64,000 nucleotides of DNA. Source: Zhongshania antarctica (lineage in GTDB: Bacteria > Pseudomonadota > Gammaproteobacteria > Pseudomonadales > Spongiibacteraceae). The notes beneath the pieces were generated by a model. It saw only the letters and a list, made by a program, of their open reading frames with translations. It was not told the DNA's origin and made no database searches. The stretch covers positions 62,001-126,000 of the forward strand of contig NZ_JACHHW010000008.1 of the NCBI RefSeq assembly GCF_014202945.1. Reading direction: 5' to 3'. This document shows positions 35,325 through 44,079 of this stretch, one piece after another (the stretch's first letter is position 1; every line of letters starts with the position of its first letter). The translations under genes were made by a program, and so were the position numbers.

Positions 35325-35822
35325 ATGCCTGTAAAAGCCTATACCTGTATTGAGATCAGCAAAGAAGACTTGAAGTTTTCCGGTGCGCATTTCACCATTT
35401 TTTCTGCCACCGAGCGGGAGCGTCTGCACGGCCATAATTTCAAAGTCAGCTTATTGTTAACCGCCGATGTGGGTGACAATGGCATGTGTTTTAGCTATGT
35501 GGAGATTAAAACGCGTTTGCGTAAGCTCTGTGCCCAGCTTGATGAGTACACCTTGCTGCCCGCAGCGTCACCGTTTATGCAGATTCGCACCGAGGGTGCG
35601 CAATACATTGCTGAGTTCAATGGCGAGGAAATTCCCTTCCTAATCTCAGATACCTTGGTGCTGCCCGTGCGCAATACCACCGTTGAGGAATTCGCCCGCT
35701 ATTTATTAGAGCTTTTACTGCGTGACGCGCCGTTTATTGAAGGCAATGAAATTCGTGAATTAATCATGAAGGTCTCTTCAGGCCCCGGTCAATGGGGCTC
35801 GGCGAGCTGGAGTCGAGATTAG
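35325..35822 (+). CDS. 6-pyruvoyltetrahydropterin synthase-fold protein lacking the catalytic Cys
   Basis: 165 residues of PTPS/QueD fold. Zinc histidines H22, H35 and H37 are kept (S-G-A-H-F, L-H-G-H-N-F). In QueD the catalytic cysteine sits four residues before the first His of H-G-H; here that residue is Arg31 (E-R-E-R-L-H-G-H). The late E-T-C motif of QueD is replaced by K-V-S-S-G-P-G. It is therefore unlikely to be a queuosine QueD and more like the divergent bacterial PTPS groups. An SDR gene follows in the same direction, recalling the PTPS plus sepiapterin reductase pair of pterin synthesis, but that role is only inferred. Confidence 0.75.
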   Translation: MPVKAYTCIEISKEDLKFSGAHFTIFSATERERLHGHNFKVSLLLTADVGDNGMCFSYVEIKTRLRKLCAQLDEYTLLPAASPFMQIRTEGAQYIAEFNGEEIPFLISDTLVLPVRNTTVEEFARYLLELLLRDAPFIEGNEIRELIMKVSSGPGQWGSASWSRD

Positions 35823-35913
35823 CGGCGACGATGCCGTAGCGGCATAGCCGTTTTAGCGCAAGCCAAGGCTAAGGGCAGTGCAGAACACTAAGTTTGGCAA
35901 CTGGGAATAAAAA

Positions 35914-36618
35914 ATGAAGAAAGTATTGATTGTCAGTGGCGGCAGTCAGGGCATTGGCTTCGCTACGGCGCAGCGATTCCAGGCTGAGGGCTACCGAATT
36001 GTTAATCTATCGCGCAGAGGTATCGCCTTAGAGGGTGCGGAACAGATCTGTGTCGATATGCAGCAGGCAGATTGGTTGCAGAGTTGTGGCGCAGAGCTGG
36101 CAGCCGTTGCCGAGAGTGCTGACCAGTTGGTGTTGCTGCACAATGCCGCCCGCCATGACGGCGATAGCGTGGGTAATTTGGCAGCAGAAAACTTTAGGCA
36201 GGTATTGCAGGTCAATCTGGTGGCGCCGCAGCAGTTAAACGCGCTACTGATACCACTAATGAAGCCGGGCTCCGCAATTCTTTATATGGGCTCAACGCTA
36301 AGTGAGAAAGCCGTGGCGGGCTGTGCCTCCTATATTGCCAGTAAGCACGGGGTTATTGGTTTAATGCGGGCAACGACTCAGGATTTGATCGGGTCCGGAA
36401 TTCATAGCGCGTGTATTTGTCCAGGTTTCACTGATACCGGCATGTTAAGAGGGATGCTAGGTGATGATCCGGCGGTGTTAGCGGGTATCACTGGCATGGT
36501 CAGTTTTGGGCGTTTGATTGACCCTGCCGAAATTGCCGCAACAATTTGGTTCTGTGCAAACAGTCCGGTTATTAATGGTAGCGTTATTCACGCTAATCTC
36601 GGGCAAATTGAGCGCTAA
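35914..36618 (+). CDS. Short-chain dehydrogenase/reductase
   Basis: 234 residues, classical SDR. Coenzyme loop G-G-S-Q-G-I-G is at 9-15, N-A-A near 77, and catalytic Y140 and K144 in S-Y-I-A-S-K. The early S-R-R after the second strand suggests NADPH. The short length and position after the PTPS-like gene invite a sepiapterin-reductase-like or dihydromonapterin-reductase-like role, but the sequence alone does not show substrate. Ribosome-binding site GGGAA is weak. Confidence 0.85.
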   Translation: MKKVLIVSGGSQGIGFATAQRFQAEGYRIVNLSRRGIALEGAEQICVDMQQADWLQSCGAELAAVAESADQLVLLHNAARHDGDSVGNLAAENFRQVLQVNLVAPQQLNALLIPLMKPGSAILYMGSTLSEKAVAGCASYIASKHGVIGLMRATTQDLIGSGIHSACICPGFTDTGMLRGMLGDDPAVLAGITGMVSFGRLIDPAEIAATIWFCANSPVINGSVIHANLGQIER

Positions 36619-37207
36619 TCGGCTTTTGTGCCAATTTTTCGCTTTTTATTTTCTGTCTTATAATGGCCGACATTGCTGTTTTCAGTGTCGCGCCCGCTTG
36701 GTGTGTTCTCATTGCTGTTCCGTTACCAAGCCCCCAGCTAAGCGCGCTCATTCGGCTTGAATAGCATCTGTCGCTTAGCCTCGCCGCGATTGTTGACGTA
36801 TCGCCACGCCGGTTAAAATGCGCCAACTTCACGCTAATTACTCACCTATTTTTGTGATGGCCGCAATCTTGCTTAAGCTTTTACGACCAGTTTACGTTGA
36901 GCTCAGGTGCGTGCCTGCGTAAATATTGTCGAGGCGCATTAGGCATAAACCCGCTATAGATAGGTAGTATCCAAGATGGTGGTGTGCGCTAAATCGCACC
37001 ATGATTTTGCTGTTACTTAAATGGTTAAAAGTTTCGTGTACGCGCAAATATTTTTTAGTTTTATTCCGTAAATTATTGATAATCCAACTGGATGGTCATC
37101 TCGTAACGGAGTACAGTAAAGATGCTTGCACACATAAAGGGCGTTTAAAATTTCTTTATCGTGGGGGTTTTAAACGCCGCAGCACAGCACAGAAGGAGAT
37201 TGCAAAG
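36619..37207 (+). other. 589-base upstream region of prkA
   Basis: No convincing gene. An open frame upstream of and in phase with prkA (from 37001) is basic and lacks family similarity, so it is leader, not coding. AGAAGGAG at 37189-37196 is the prkA ribosome-binding site. The long leader suits a heavily regulated stress gene (prkA/yeaG of E. coli is controlled by RpoS and NtrC), but I cannot identify a clear -12/-24 or -10 element. Confidence 0.45.
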
Positions 37208-39130
37208 ATGGGCATATTAGACAATGTTCGTGAGCAATACCTGAAGGGGCGTGAAGAAGAAATGTCTCTTGAGGCCTACTTAGACCTCTGTCGTCAGGAT
37301 CCCCTTGCTTACGCAACCCCTGCGGAGCGTATGCTGGCCGCCATTGGTGAGCCAGAGCTAATCGATACCCGCAAAGACCCGCGCTTGTCCCGTATTTTTT
37401 CAAATCGTCTTATTCCACGTTATCCCGCCTTTGAAGAATTTTACGGGCTTGAAGATGTTATTGCGCAAATTGTGGCGTTTTTTAAACACGCCGCCCAAGG
37501 CTTGGAAGAGCGCAAACAGGTCTTGTATTTACTGGGCCCGGTTGGTGGTGGTAAATCCTCTATTGCAGAAAGATTAAAAAAATTAATGGAAGCGGCGCCA
37601 ATTTATGCGCTGAAAGGTTCGCCGATTAACGAGTCGCCACTGGGTTTGTTTGACCCCCTGCGCGACGGTGAGCAACTTGAAAAAGAATACGGTATTCCTG
37701 CTCGCTATCTCACTGGCTTGTCGTCACCTTGGGCGATTAAACGCCTTGATGAGTACGAAGGTGATTTAACAAAATTCAGCGTGGTACGAATTCAACCCTC
37801 GGTCTTGAAGCAGATTGCCGTCACAAAAACCGAGCCTGGTGACGAGAACAACCAAGATATATCGACCTTGGTTGGTAAGGTGGATATTCGCAAACTTGAA
37901 GCCTACGCCCAAGACGATCCCGATGCATACTCCTACTCCGGTGGCCTGTGTTTGGCCAACCAAGGCCTGCTTGAATTTGTGGAGATGTTCAAAGCCCCAA
38001 TTAAAATGCTGCACCCGCTGTTAACGGCCACCCAAGAGGGCAATTACAAAGGCACCGAAGGGTTCTCTGCGATCCCATTTCAAGGGGTCATCTTGGCTCA
38101 CTCCAATGAGTCGGAATGGTTGACCTTTAGAAACGACAAACACAATGAGGCATTCCTTGATCGGGTGTATATCGTCAAGGTTCCCTACTGTTTACAAGTG
38201 TCGGAAGAAGTAAAAATCTACGAGAAATTAATGCGCCACAGTTCCTTGTCTAAGGCGCCCTGCGCACCCGGAACGCTTGAAATGCTGGCCCAGTTTACGG
38301 TTTTGTCGCGCCTCAAAGAGCCAGAGAATTCCAGTATTTACTCAAAAATGCGGGTCTACGACGGCGAGTCCTTAAAAGACACTGATCCGGCTGCCAAGTC
38401 CTTTCAGGAGTACCGCGATTACGCCGGTATCGACGAGGGCATGACCGGCATGTCGACCCGATTCGCTTTTAAGGTATTGTCGGCGGTATTTAATTACGAC
38501 AACGCCGAGATTGCAGCCAACCCTGTGCATTTAATGTATGTGCTGGAACAGCGGATTCTTCGGGAGCAATTGCCGGAGGACACTCAGCGCGTCTACCTTG
38601 AATTTATTAAGGGCTGGTTGGCGGTGCGCTACGCCGAGTATGTGGGCAAAGAAATTCAAACCGCGTATTTGGAGTCTTACTCTGAGTACGGTCAGAATAT
38701 TTTTGATCGCTACGTGACCTTTGCCGATTACTGGATTCAAGATGAAGATTATCGGGATCCAGAAACCGGCGCAATTTTTGATCGCGGCACTTTAAACAGT
38801 GAACTGGAAAAAATTGAGAAACCTGCGGGCATTGCCAACCCCAAAGACTTCCGCAACGAAATTGTTAATTTTGTGTTGCGGGCGAGGGCGCAGAACGAGG
38901 GCCGCAACCCCAGCTGGACGAGCTACGAAAAATTGCGCGAGGTCATTGAGAAGAAAATGTTCTCAAGTACCGAGGAGCTGTTGCCCGTTATTTCCTTCAA
39001 CGCCAAAGCCTCTGTGGAAGATAAGCAGAAGCACGAGAACTTTGTGACGCGTATGGTTGAGAAGGGTTATACCCCGAAACAGGTCAGACTGTTGTCCGAG
39101 TGGTATTTGCGGGTTAGAAAATCGGGTTAA
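37208..39130 (+). CDS. prkA: PrkA-family serine protein kinase (YeaG)
   Basis: 640 residues from ATG 37208, close to the 644 of E. coli YeaG. The N-terminal AAA+ part has Walker A G-P-V-G-G-G-K-S-S near residues 110-118, and the C-terminal PrkA kinase domain follows. PrkA/YeaG works with YeaH in responses to nitrogen starvation and stationary phase. It is the first gene of a three-gene module with yeaH and spoVR, which recurs across proteobacteria. Confidence 0.93.
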   Translation: MGILDNVREQYLKGREEEMSLEAYLDLCRQDPLAYATPAERMLAAIGEPELIDTRKDPRLSRIFSNRLIPRYPAFEEFYGLEDVIAQIVAFFKHAAQGLEERKQVLYLLGPVGGGKSSIAERLKKLMEAAPIYALKGSPINESPLGLFDPLRDGEQLEKEYGIPARYLTGLSSPWAIKRLDEYEGDLTKFSVVRIQPSVLKQIAVTKTEPGDENNQDISTLVGKVDIRKLEAYAQDDPDAYSYSGGLCLANQGLLEFVEMFKAPIKMLHPLLTATQEGNYKGTEGFSAIPFQGVILAHSNESEWLTFRNDKHNEAFLDRVYIVKVPYCLQVSEEVKIYEKLMRHSSLSKAPCAPGTLEMLAQFTVLSRLKEPENSSIYSKMRVYDGESLKDTDPAAKSFQEYRDYAGIDEGMTGMSTRFAFKVLSAVFNYDNAEIAANPVHLMYVLEQRILREQLPEDTQRVYLEFIKGWLAVRYAEYVGKEIQTAYLESYSEYGQNIFDRYVTFADYWIQDEDYRDPETGAIFDRGTLNSELEKIEKPAGIANPKDFRNEIVNFVLRARAQNEGRNPSWTSYEKLREVIEKKMFSSTEELLPVISFNAKASVEDKQKHENFVTRMVEKGYTPKQVRLLSEWYLRVRKSG

Positions 39131-39156
39131 TACTCAGTCAATGAAAGGGGCGTAAT

Positions 39157-40377
39157 ATGTCAATGATCATTGACCGCCGCCTGAATGATCGCAATAAAAA
39201 CGCCAGCAATCGCCAGCGTTTTATCAGGCGTTACAAGGCGCAGCTGCGCAGATCGGTCGCCGATATTGTCGCCGACCGCTCGATTACCGACATGTCGCGG
39301 GGTGGCGAGGTCGGTATTCCGGTAAAAGATATTTCCGAACCAAAGTTTCGCGTTGGTCGCGGTGGCGACCGCGAAATGGTGCATCCTGGCAATAAGGAGT
39401 TCACCACCGGTGACCGTATTGCTAAGCCTCCTTCTGGTGGGGGCGGCGGCTCTGGCAGTGGCGAAGGTCAGGGGGAGGAAGGTCAAGATAACTTTATGTT
39501 CACACTCTCCAAAGAAGAGTTTATGAACCTATTTTTTGACGATCTTGAACTGCCCCGTTTGGCGCGGAATGTGCTGGGTGATTCAAAGCAGTTTACCTAT
39601 CGCCGCGCGGGTTACACGCCAAGTGGGGTGCCGGCAAATTTGTCGGTGCCGCGCTCGCTGCAAAATGCCATGGCGCGACGCATCGCCCTGCGCGCACCGT
39701 TGAATCGTGAATTAGCCGAATTGAAAGCGGGTGCTGGCTCGGCCGAGGATATTGCCGCACTGGAAAAACGGATTGAACGTATTCCATTTTTAGACGAATA
39801 CGATCTGCGTTTCCGTCATCGCGTAAAAGAACCCAAGCCCATTAGTCGCGCTGTGATGTTTTGCTTAATGGATGTGTCGGCGTCGATGTCGGAGCAGAAA
39901 AAGGATCTGGCCAAGCGCTTTTTTACCTTGCTTTACCTTTTTCTTAGCCGCAAATACGAACACGTAGAGTTGGTCTTTATTCGCCATACTTCAAACGCTG
40001 AGGAAGTGGATGAGCACGCGTTTTTCCACGACCCCCAAACCGGCGGTACGGTGGTGATGTCGGCGCTTAATTTAATGATCGAAATTCTTGAAGATCGTTA
40101 CTCGCCTAGCCAGTGGAATATATACGGCGCTCAGGTGTCTGACGGCGATGCCTTTGGCAGTGACCCCCAGCGCAGCGCGATGCGTCTCAGTAAAGACATA
40201 TTGCCCCAGTGTAGGTATTTTGCTTACGTCGAAATTCCCGATAGCACCAGTAGTATTACTCCCTTGGCCGCCGCGTATAGTCAAATCCGGGATACGGCGT
40301 TTGCCATGAGCACCGTGATGGATCGCGGTGATGTTTACCCCGTTTTACGTGAGCTATTTCAGAAGGAGACGGCATGA
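39157..40377 (+). CDS. YeaH/YhbH family protein (DUF444)
   Basis: 406 residues. It begins S-M-I-I-D-R-R-L-N-D-R-N-K-x-A-x-N-R-Q-R-F, the family's start, has a Gly/Ser-rich flexible linker at about 90-110 (G-G-G-G-G-S-G-S-G), and a von Willebrand A-like C-terminal half with M-D-V-S-A-S-M-S (MIDAS-like D-x-S-x-S). It is a partner of the PrkA kinase. Its stop overlaps the spoVR start by four bases. Confidence 0.92.
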   Translation: MSMIIDRRLNDRNKNASNRQRFIRRYKAQLRRSVADIVADRSITDMSRGGEVGIPVKDISEPKFRVGRGGDREMVHPGNKEFTTGDRIAKPPSGGGGGSGSGEGQGEEGQDNFMFTLSKEEFMNLFFDDLELPRLARNVLGDSKQFTYRRAGYTPSGVPANLSVPRSLQNAMARRIALRAPLNRELAELKAGAGSAEDIAALEKRIERIPFLDEYDLRFRHRVKEPKPISRAVMFCLMDVSASMSEQKKDLAKRFFTLLYLFLSRKYEHVELVFIRHTSNAEEVDEHAFFHDPQTGGTVVMSALNLMIEILEDRYSPSQWNIYGAQVSDGDAFGSDPQRSAMRLSKDILPQCRYFAYVEIPDSTSSITPLAAAYSQIRDTAFAMSTVMDRGDVYPVLRELFQKETA

Positions 40378-41885
40378 GGTCTTTGAAAGACAGCGTGTTA
40401 TCGCGGGGTGGCGATTGGGACTTTGAGCTGTTGCAGCGCTACGACAAAGAAATAGGCATTATCGCCAAAGAGTTTGGTCTTGATACCTATCCCAATCAGA
40501 TCGAGGTCATTGCCTCCGAGCAAATGCTCGACGCCTACGCGTCTGTCGGCTTGCCAATAAGCTATGCGCACTGGAGTTACGGTAAGGAATTTATCCAAAA
40601 CGAGGAGGCCTACCGGCGCGGTCAGCGGGGGCTGGCCTATGAGCTGGTGATTAACTCCGACCCCTGTATTGCCTATTTAATGGAAGACAATAGCATGCCC
40701 ATGCAGGCATTGGTTATTGCCCATGCCTGTTATGGACACAACTCCTTTTTTAAAGGCAATTATTTATTTAGGCAGTGGACCAGTGCTGACGCCATCGTCG
40801 ATTACATGGTGTTTGCTCGAAAGTATATTTTTGAGTGTGAGCAACGTTATGGCGAAGATCGCGTAGAGGAGACCTTGGATGCCTGTCACGCCTTGATGGA
40901 TCACGGCGTAGATCGCTTTCATCGTCCCTCACCACTGTCGGCAGAGGACGAACTTCAGCGTCAGCATGAACGTGAAGAACATGCCTGGAAGCAATACGAC
41001 GATATATGGCGAACATTGCCCCACAAGCGTGATGATGGCGCCAATGTTAAAAAGAAAAAGCGAATATTTCCCCCTGAGCCTCAAGAAAATCTGCTGTACT
41101 TTATTGAAAAGTACTCGCCCACCCTTGAACCCTGGCAGCGTGAGATTGTGCGGATTGTGCGCAAACTGGCCCAGTATTTTTATCCTCAGGGTTTAACCAA
41201 GGTGATGAACGAAGGCTGGGCCACCTTTTGGCACTATACCTTGTTAAATAGCATGTACGACCGCGGCTTGGTTGATGACGGTTTTATGTTTGAAATTTTG
41301 CAGTCCCACACCAATGTGGTGATGCAGCCTGGTTTTGACCACCCCGGCTATTCAGGCATAAATCCCTATGCTTTGGGCTTTGCGATGATGCGCGATATTC
41401 GACGGATCTGTGAAGAGCCGGATGACGAGGACCGAGAATGGTTCCCCGATATCGTCGATAAAGACTGGCGCGATGTGCTGGACTTTGCCATGCGCAATTA
41501 CAAAGATGAGTCTTTTATTGCCCAGTATTTATCCCCGAAGTTGATCCGCGAATTTCATTTGTTCGCCATCGCCGATGCACACAAGGCAGATCACTTGCGG
41601 GTTGAGGCTATTCACAATGAAGAAGGCTACCGTGAGGTGCGCCGTTTACTCTCCAAACAATACAATCGCGATGTATTAGTGCCTGATATTCAGATTGTTC
41701 GTTACGAGCACATGGGCGACCGGTCCTTGGTGCTGCGTTATAACCGCTTGCGGGAGCGGCCGCTTACCGACGATGCCACTGAAGTTCTTAAGCATCTTAG
41801 TCGCTTGTGGGGTTTTAAGGTCACCATGGAAGTATTCGAAGAAGGCAAAGGCGTCGTTGATAAAACCGAGGTCTCCCCAGCTTAA
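40374..41885 (+). CDS. SpoVR family protein (YcgB-like)
   Basis: 503 residues, the usual length. The conserved H-x-x-Y-G-H-x-S-F-F-K near 120, N-E-G-W-A-T-F-W-H-Y near 280 and Q-S-H-T-N-V-V-M-Q-P near 312 are present. Bacillus SpoVR acts in spore cortex formation; in proteobacteria the relative YcgB belongs to the RpoS regulon and the biochemical role is unresolved. It is translationally coupled to yeaH and ends at a bidirectional terminator. Confidence 0.92.
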   Translation: MRSLKDSVLSRGGDWDFELLQRYDKEIGIIAKEFGLDTYPNQIEVIASEQMLDAYASVGLPISYAHWSYGKEFIQNEEAYRRGQRGLAYELVINSDPCIAYLMEDNSMPMQALVIAHACYGHNSFFKGNYLFRQWTSADAIVDYMVFARKYIFECEQRYGEDRVEETLDACHALMDHGVDRFHRPSPLSAEDELQRQHEREEHAWKQYDDIWRTLPHKRDDGANVKKKKRIFPPEPQENLLYFIEKYSPTLEPWQREIVRIVRKLAQYFYPQGLTKVMNEGWATFWHYTLLNSMYDRGLVDDGFMFEILQSHTNVVMQPGFDHPGYSGINPYALGFAMMRDIRRICEEPDDEDREWFPDIVDKDWRDVLDFAMRNYKDESFIAQYLSPKLIREFHLFAIADAHKADHLRVEAIHNEEGYREVRRLLSKQYNRDVLVPDIQIVRYEHMGDRSLVLRYNRLRERPLTDDATEVLKHLSRLWGFKVTMEVFEEGKGVVDKTEVSPA

Positions 41886-41908
41886 AGGCTAGCTATATGG
41901 CTAGCCTT
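41885..41908 (+). terminator. Bidirectional terminator between spoVR and an enoyl-CoA hydratase gene
   Basis: Perfect 9-bp stem AAGGCTAGC/GCTAGCCTT with loop TATATG in the 32-base gap between convergent genes. T-runs are short on both sides. Confidence 0.65.
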
Positions 41909-41917
41909 AGTTTGGTA

Positions 41918-42733
41918 TTAGTTTCCTTCAAATCGGGCGGTCGTTTTATTCACAAATGCGTCAACGGCGCGGTGATGGTCCTTGGTGTGGTGGCATTGTG
42001 CTTGAACATCGGCGCAGACGTCCAAAAAGTCACCTAACTCTTGGCGTTGGGCCAGTTTCATTAGTCGTTTGGTCTGCCGCAGTGCCAGAGGTGGCTTAGC
42101 GGCGTAATCTTGAGCATAACGCTCTGCCGTGGCCATTAAATCCTCGGTAGCGACACATTCGAGTAATATCCCCATTTCTAAGGCTTCTTTGCTATCGATA
42201 ATTCGGCCGCTAAAGCTCAATTCTGCGGCGCGTTGGTAGCCTACTAAACGTTGCAAAAACCATGCGCCACCGTCGCCGGGAATTATCCCTAGATTAATAA
42301 AAGTCTCGCCAAACCGAGTGTGTTCACAGCCTATGCGCAAATCGGCCATGCTGCATAAGTCAAAGCCCGCGCCAACCGCCGCGCCATTGACTGCGGCAAT
42401 GGTCACTATGTCCGCGTTGTGCATAGCTCGAGATATGCGCTGAATGCCATTGCGGTAGCTGGCGCTGATTTCCGCTTGGCTGCCGCCGAACATACCCTGT
42501 TTGTCGCGCATTTCTTTCACATTGCCGCCGGAGCTGAAAGCCTTGCCTGCGCCCGTAATAATTAGGGTGGAGATCGCTTTGTTGGCATTCGCCCAGGCGA
42601 TAGTGTCACACAAATCATTGATCAGGTTTGTGCCAGTAAGGGCGTTACGGAGGTCGTCGCGCTCAAAGCGGAGTGTGGCATAGCCGGCGTTGACTGTGAG
42701 TGACGCGTCGACGAGTGTCGGTACTGGATTCAT
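41918..42733 (-). CDS. Enoyl-CoA hydratase/isomerase family protein
   Basis: 271 residues from ATG 42733, preceded by GGAAG; a TTG at 42745 is also in frame. Crotonase fold with G-A-G-K-A-F-S-S-G-G-N-V-K-E-M and G-A-A-V-G-A-G-F-D-L, then F-I-N-L-G-I-I-P-G-D-G-G. The second catalytic-loop residue is Gly-Asp in place of the paired glutamates of true enoyl-CoA hydratases, so isomerase or another acyl-CoA reaction is possible. It stands alone, convergent with spoVR. Confidence 0.85.
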   Translation of the reverse strand: MNPVPTLVDASLTVNAGYATLRFERDDLRNALTGTNLINDLCDTIAWANANKAISTLIITGAGKAFSSGGNVKEMRDKQGMFGGSQAEISASYRNGIQRISRAMHNADIVTIAAVNGAAVGAGFDLCSMADLRIGCEHTRFGETFINLGIIPGDGGAWFLQRLVGYQRAAELSFSGRIIDSKEALEMGILLECVATEDLMATAERYAQDYAAKPPLALRQTKRLMKLAQRQELGDFLDVCADVQAQCHHTKDHHRAVDAFVNKTTARFEGN

Positions 42734-43019
42734 ATTGGCTTCCAAATTTGGCAGTTTTTGGGGAATTATAGTGTTTAAGTTCGTTTGCTACCCAGTATAT
42801 CAAAGCTTAGGTCGTTGTTAGTGTCTGTATCGGCATCTTGAGTACCTGGGAATTGTTCTTGGCCTTGTTTTTGCTACAACCCGTATAGCTAAGCTGTAAA
42901 GCTCGATGGTGAGTGCTTAGTGGCTATTTTTCGTGCATCGATTTCTTAGGTTTTTACGTAGGATAACATCGGGTGTTACCAAAAGTATCTTGTGTGTTGT
43001 TAAGAATAAAAGGTGATTT

Positions 43020-43310
43020 ATGACCAAAGTATTTACTGATCAGCTTGCAGCCTTGCCATTGTCCGAGGTATTTATTCATCTATTACCGAGCGGGGCTTAT
43101 GTCGCAGCAATTGCGCTAGAGGGAAGGGTGTTAAATATCTATGAAAATGAAGATATGCCGCTGAAAAGGCGCTCTTTAAATGAAATTTTACAATATTTAG
43201 TGGCTTGCGGCTGTCCTCGCAAATCCTTTGTCGGCGATGTAGGTGGCGAAATCGAATCCCTGACTAGAGCGGCGGTGACTGAGCCGCGACTTTTGACTGC
43301 TGCGATGTGA
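43020..43310 (+). CDS. Small hypothetical protein (possibly DUF6482-like)
   Basis: 96 residues. It has alternating hydrophobic segments at 15-35, G-A-Y-V-A-A-I-A-L-E-G-R-V, and a middle R-R-S-L-N-E-I-L-Q-Y-L. It has no signal peptide or membrane helix. Its layout (a short beta-rich sheet segment then a helix) recalls small Pseudomonas proteins of the DUF6482 type, but I cannot confirm it. AAAAGGTGA precedes the ATG. It is a single gene with a long gap after it. Confidence 0.55.
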   Translation: MTKVFTDQLAALPLSEVFIHLLPSGAYVAAIALEGRVLNIYENEDMPLKRRSLNEILQYLVACGCPRKSFVGDVGGEIESLTRAAVTEPRLLTAAM

Positions 43311-44079
43311 ACATTGGTGACATATTCGCGCGGCTATTGAATTCGTTCTAATTTGGACTGCCCTGCGCTGTACTGGCGCAAGCGTTTATCGCAGCCCTTG
43401 GGGCGAGCCTATTTGAAGACTAAATTATAACTGTGGAAAAGGTGCGCAGCCATACACTGATCTGGCCTCAAGCGTGCCTAACTGTGTTCTTCGAGGTTGC
43501 AATGCCACATTACAATGACCAACTTTTTTCATTTGTATGTCCAGTACTTACGGGGTGTCAGCGGTAAGTTGAAGGGCGTTACCATACCCCCTAATATTAG
43601 CTGTTCTGACCGATTGCTTTGCATAATAAGAATGAGTTGCTGGCCTTGCTAGCTCAATCCCTCCAGGTCCATCTACTGGCATGCTCTCGAAAATCTGACC
43701 GAAAAAAGGCTATTGCATAAACGGCAGTCGCTAGTGTTGTAGGTGTATGAATCATCTTGCTATTCATAGTGGTCATCCCTTGCTGGCCGTTAAGAATGTT
43801 GATTAATTCACAATAATAGCAATTACCGGCATTGCGAATGCTACGTGCTATAAATCGTATATGCTATGATAAGTCACTGTTTTTGTTTTATTTTGTCGAA
43901 TCTTTTTTGGTGCTATTTGCACGTGCGACTTTCCGTAATGGTGTTTTTAGGCAACTAAAATTGCTATGACCAGTCTTTATGCCTATTGGTAAGGCTGGTT
44001 TCTCTCCGACCGCAAGCGGTGTATAGGTTTCGTGCAATATACTCTGCGTTGGTTTTCTAAAGTGTAAAGAGGCAATTGA
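43311..44079 (+). other. 769-base region without a clear gene
   Basis: The longest gene-free stretch in the window. The best candidate is a 40-codon minus-strand frame (43654-43776) with AAGGG near its start, but it resembles no family. AT-rich sequence from about 43800 to 44060 likely holds the promoter of the hybrid kinase; GAGG at 44069-44072 is its ribosome-binding site. No repeat, att-like border or tRNA is seen. A small RNA or a decayed gene is possible and unproven. Confidence 0.4.

Noticed and set aside
37001-37207. N-terminal extension of PrkA
   Set aside because: The extension is unlike any PrkA, while ATG 37208 has AGAAGGAG and gives the family's normal length.
43654-43776. 40-codon minus-strand frame in the large gap
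   Set aside because: AAGGG lies near the start, but there is no family, no partner gene and no conservation evidence available here.
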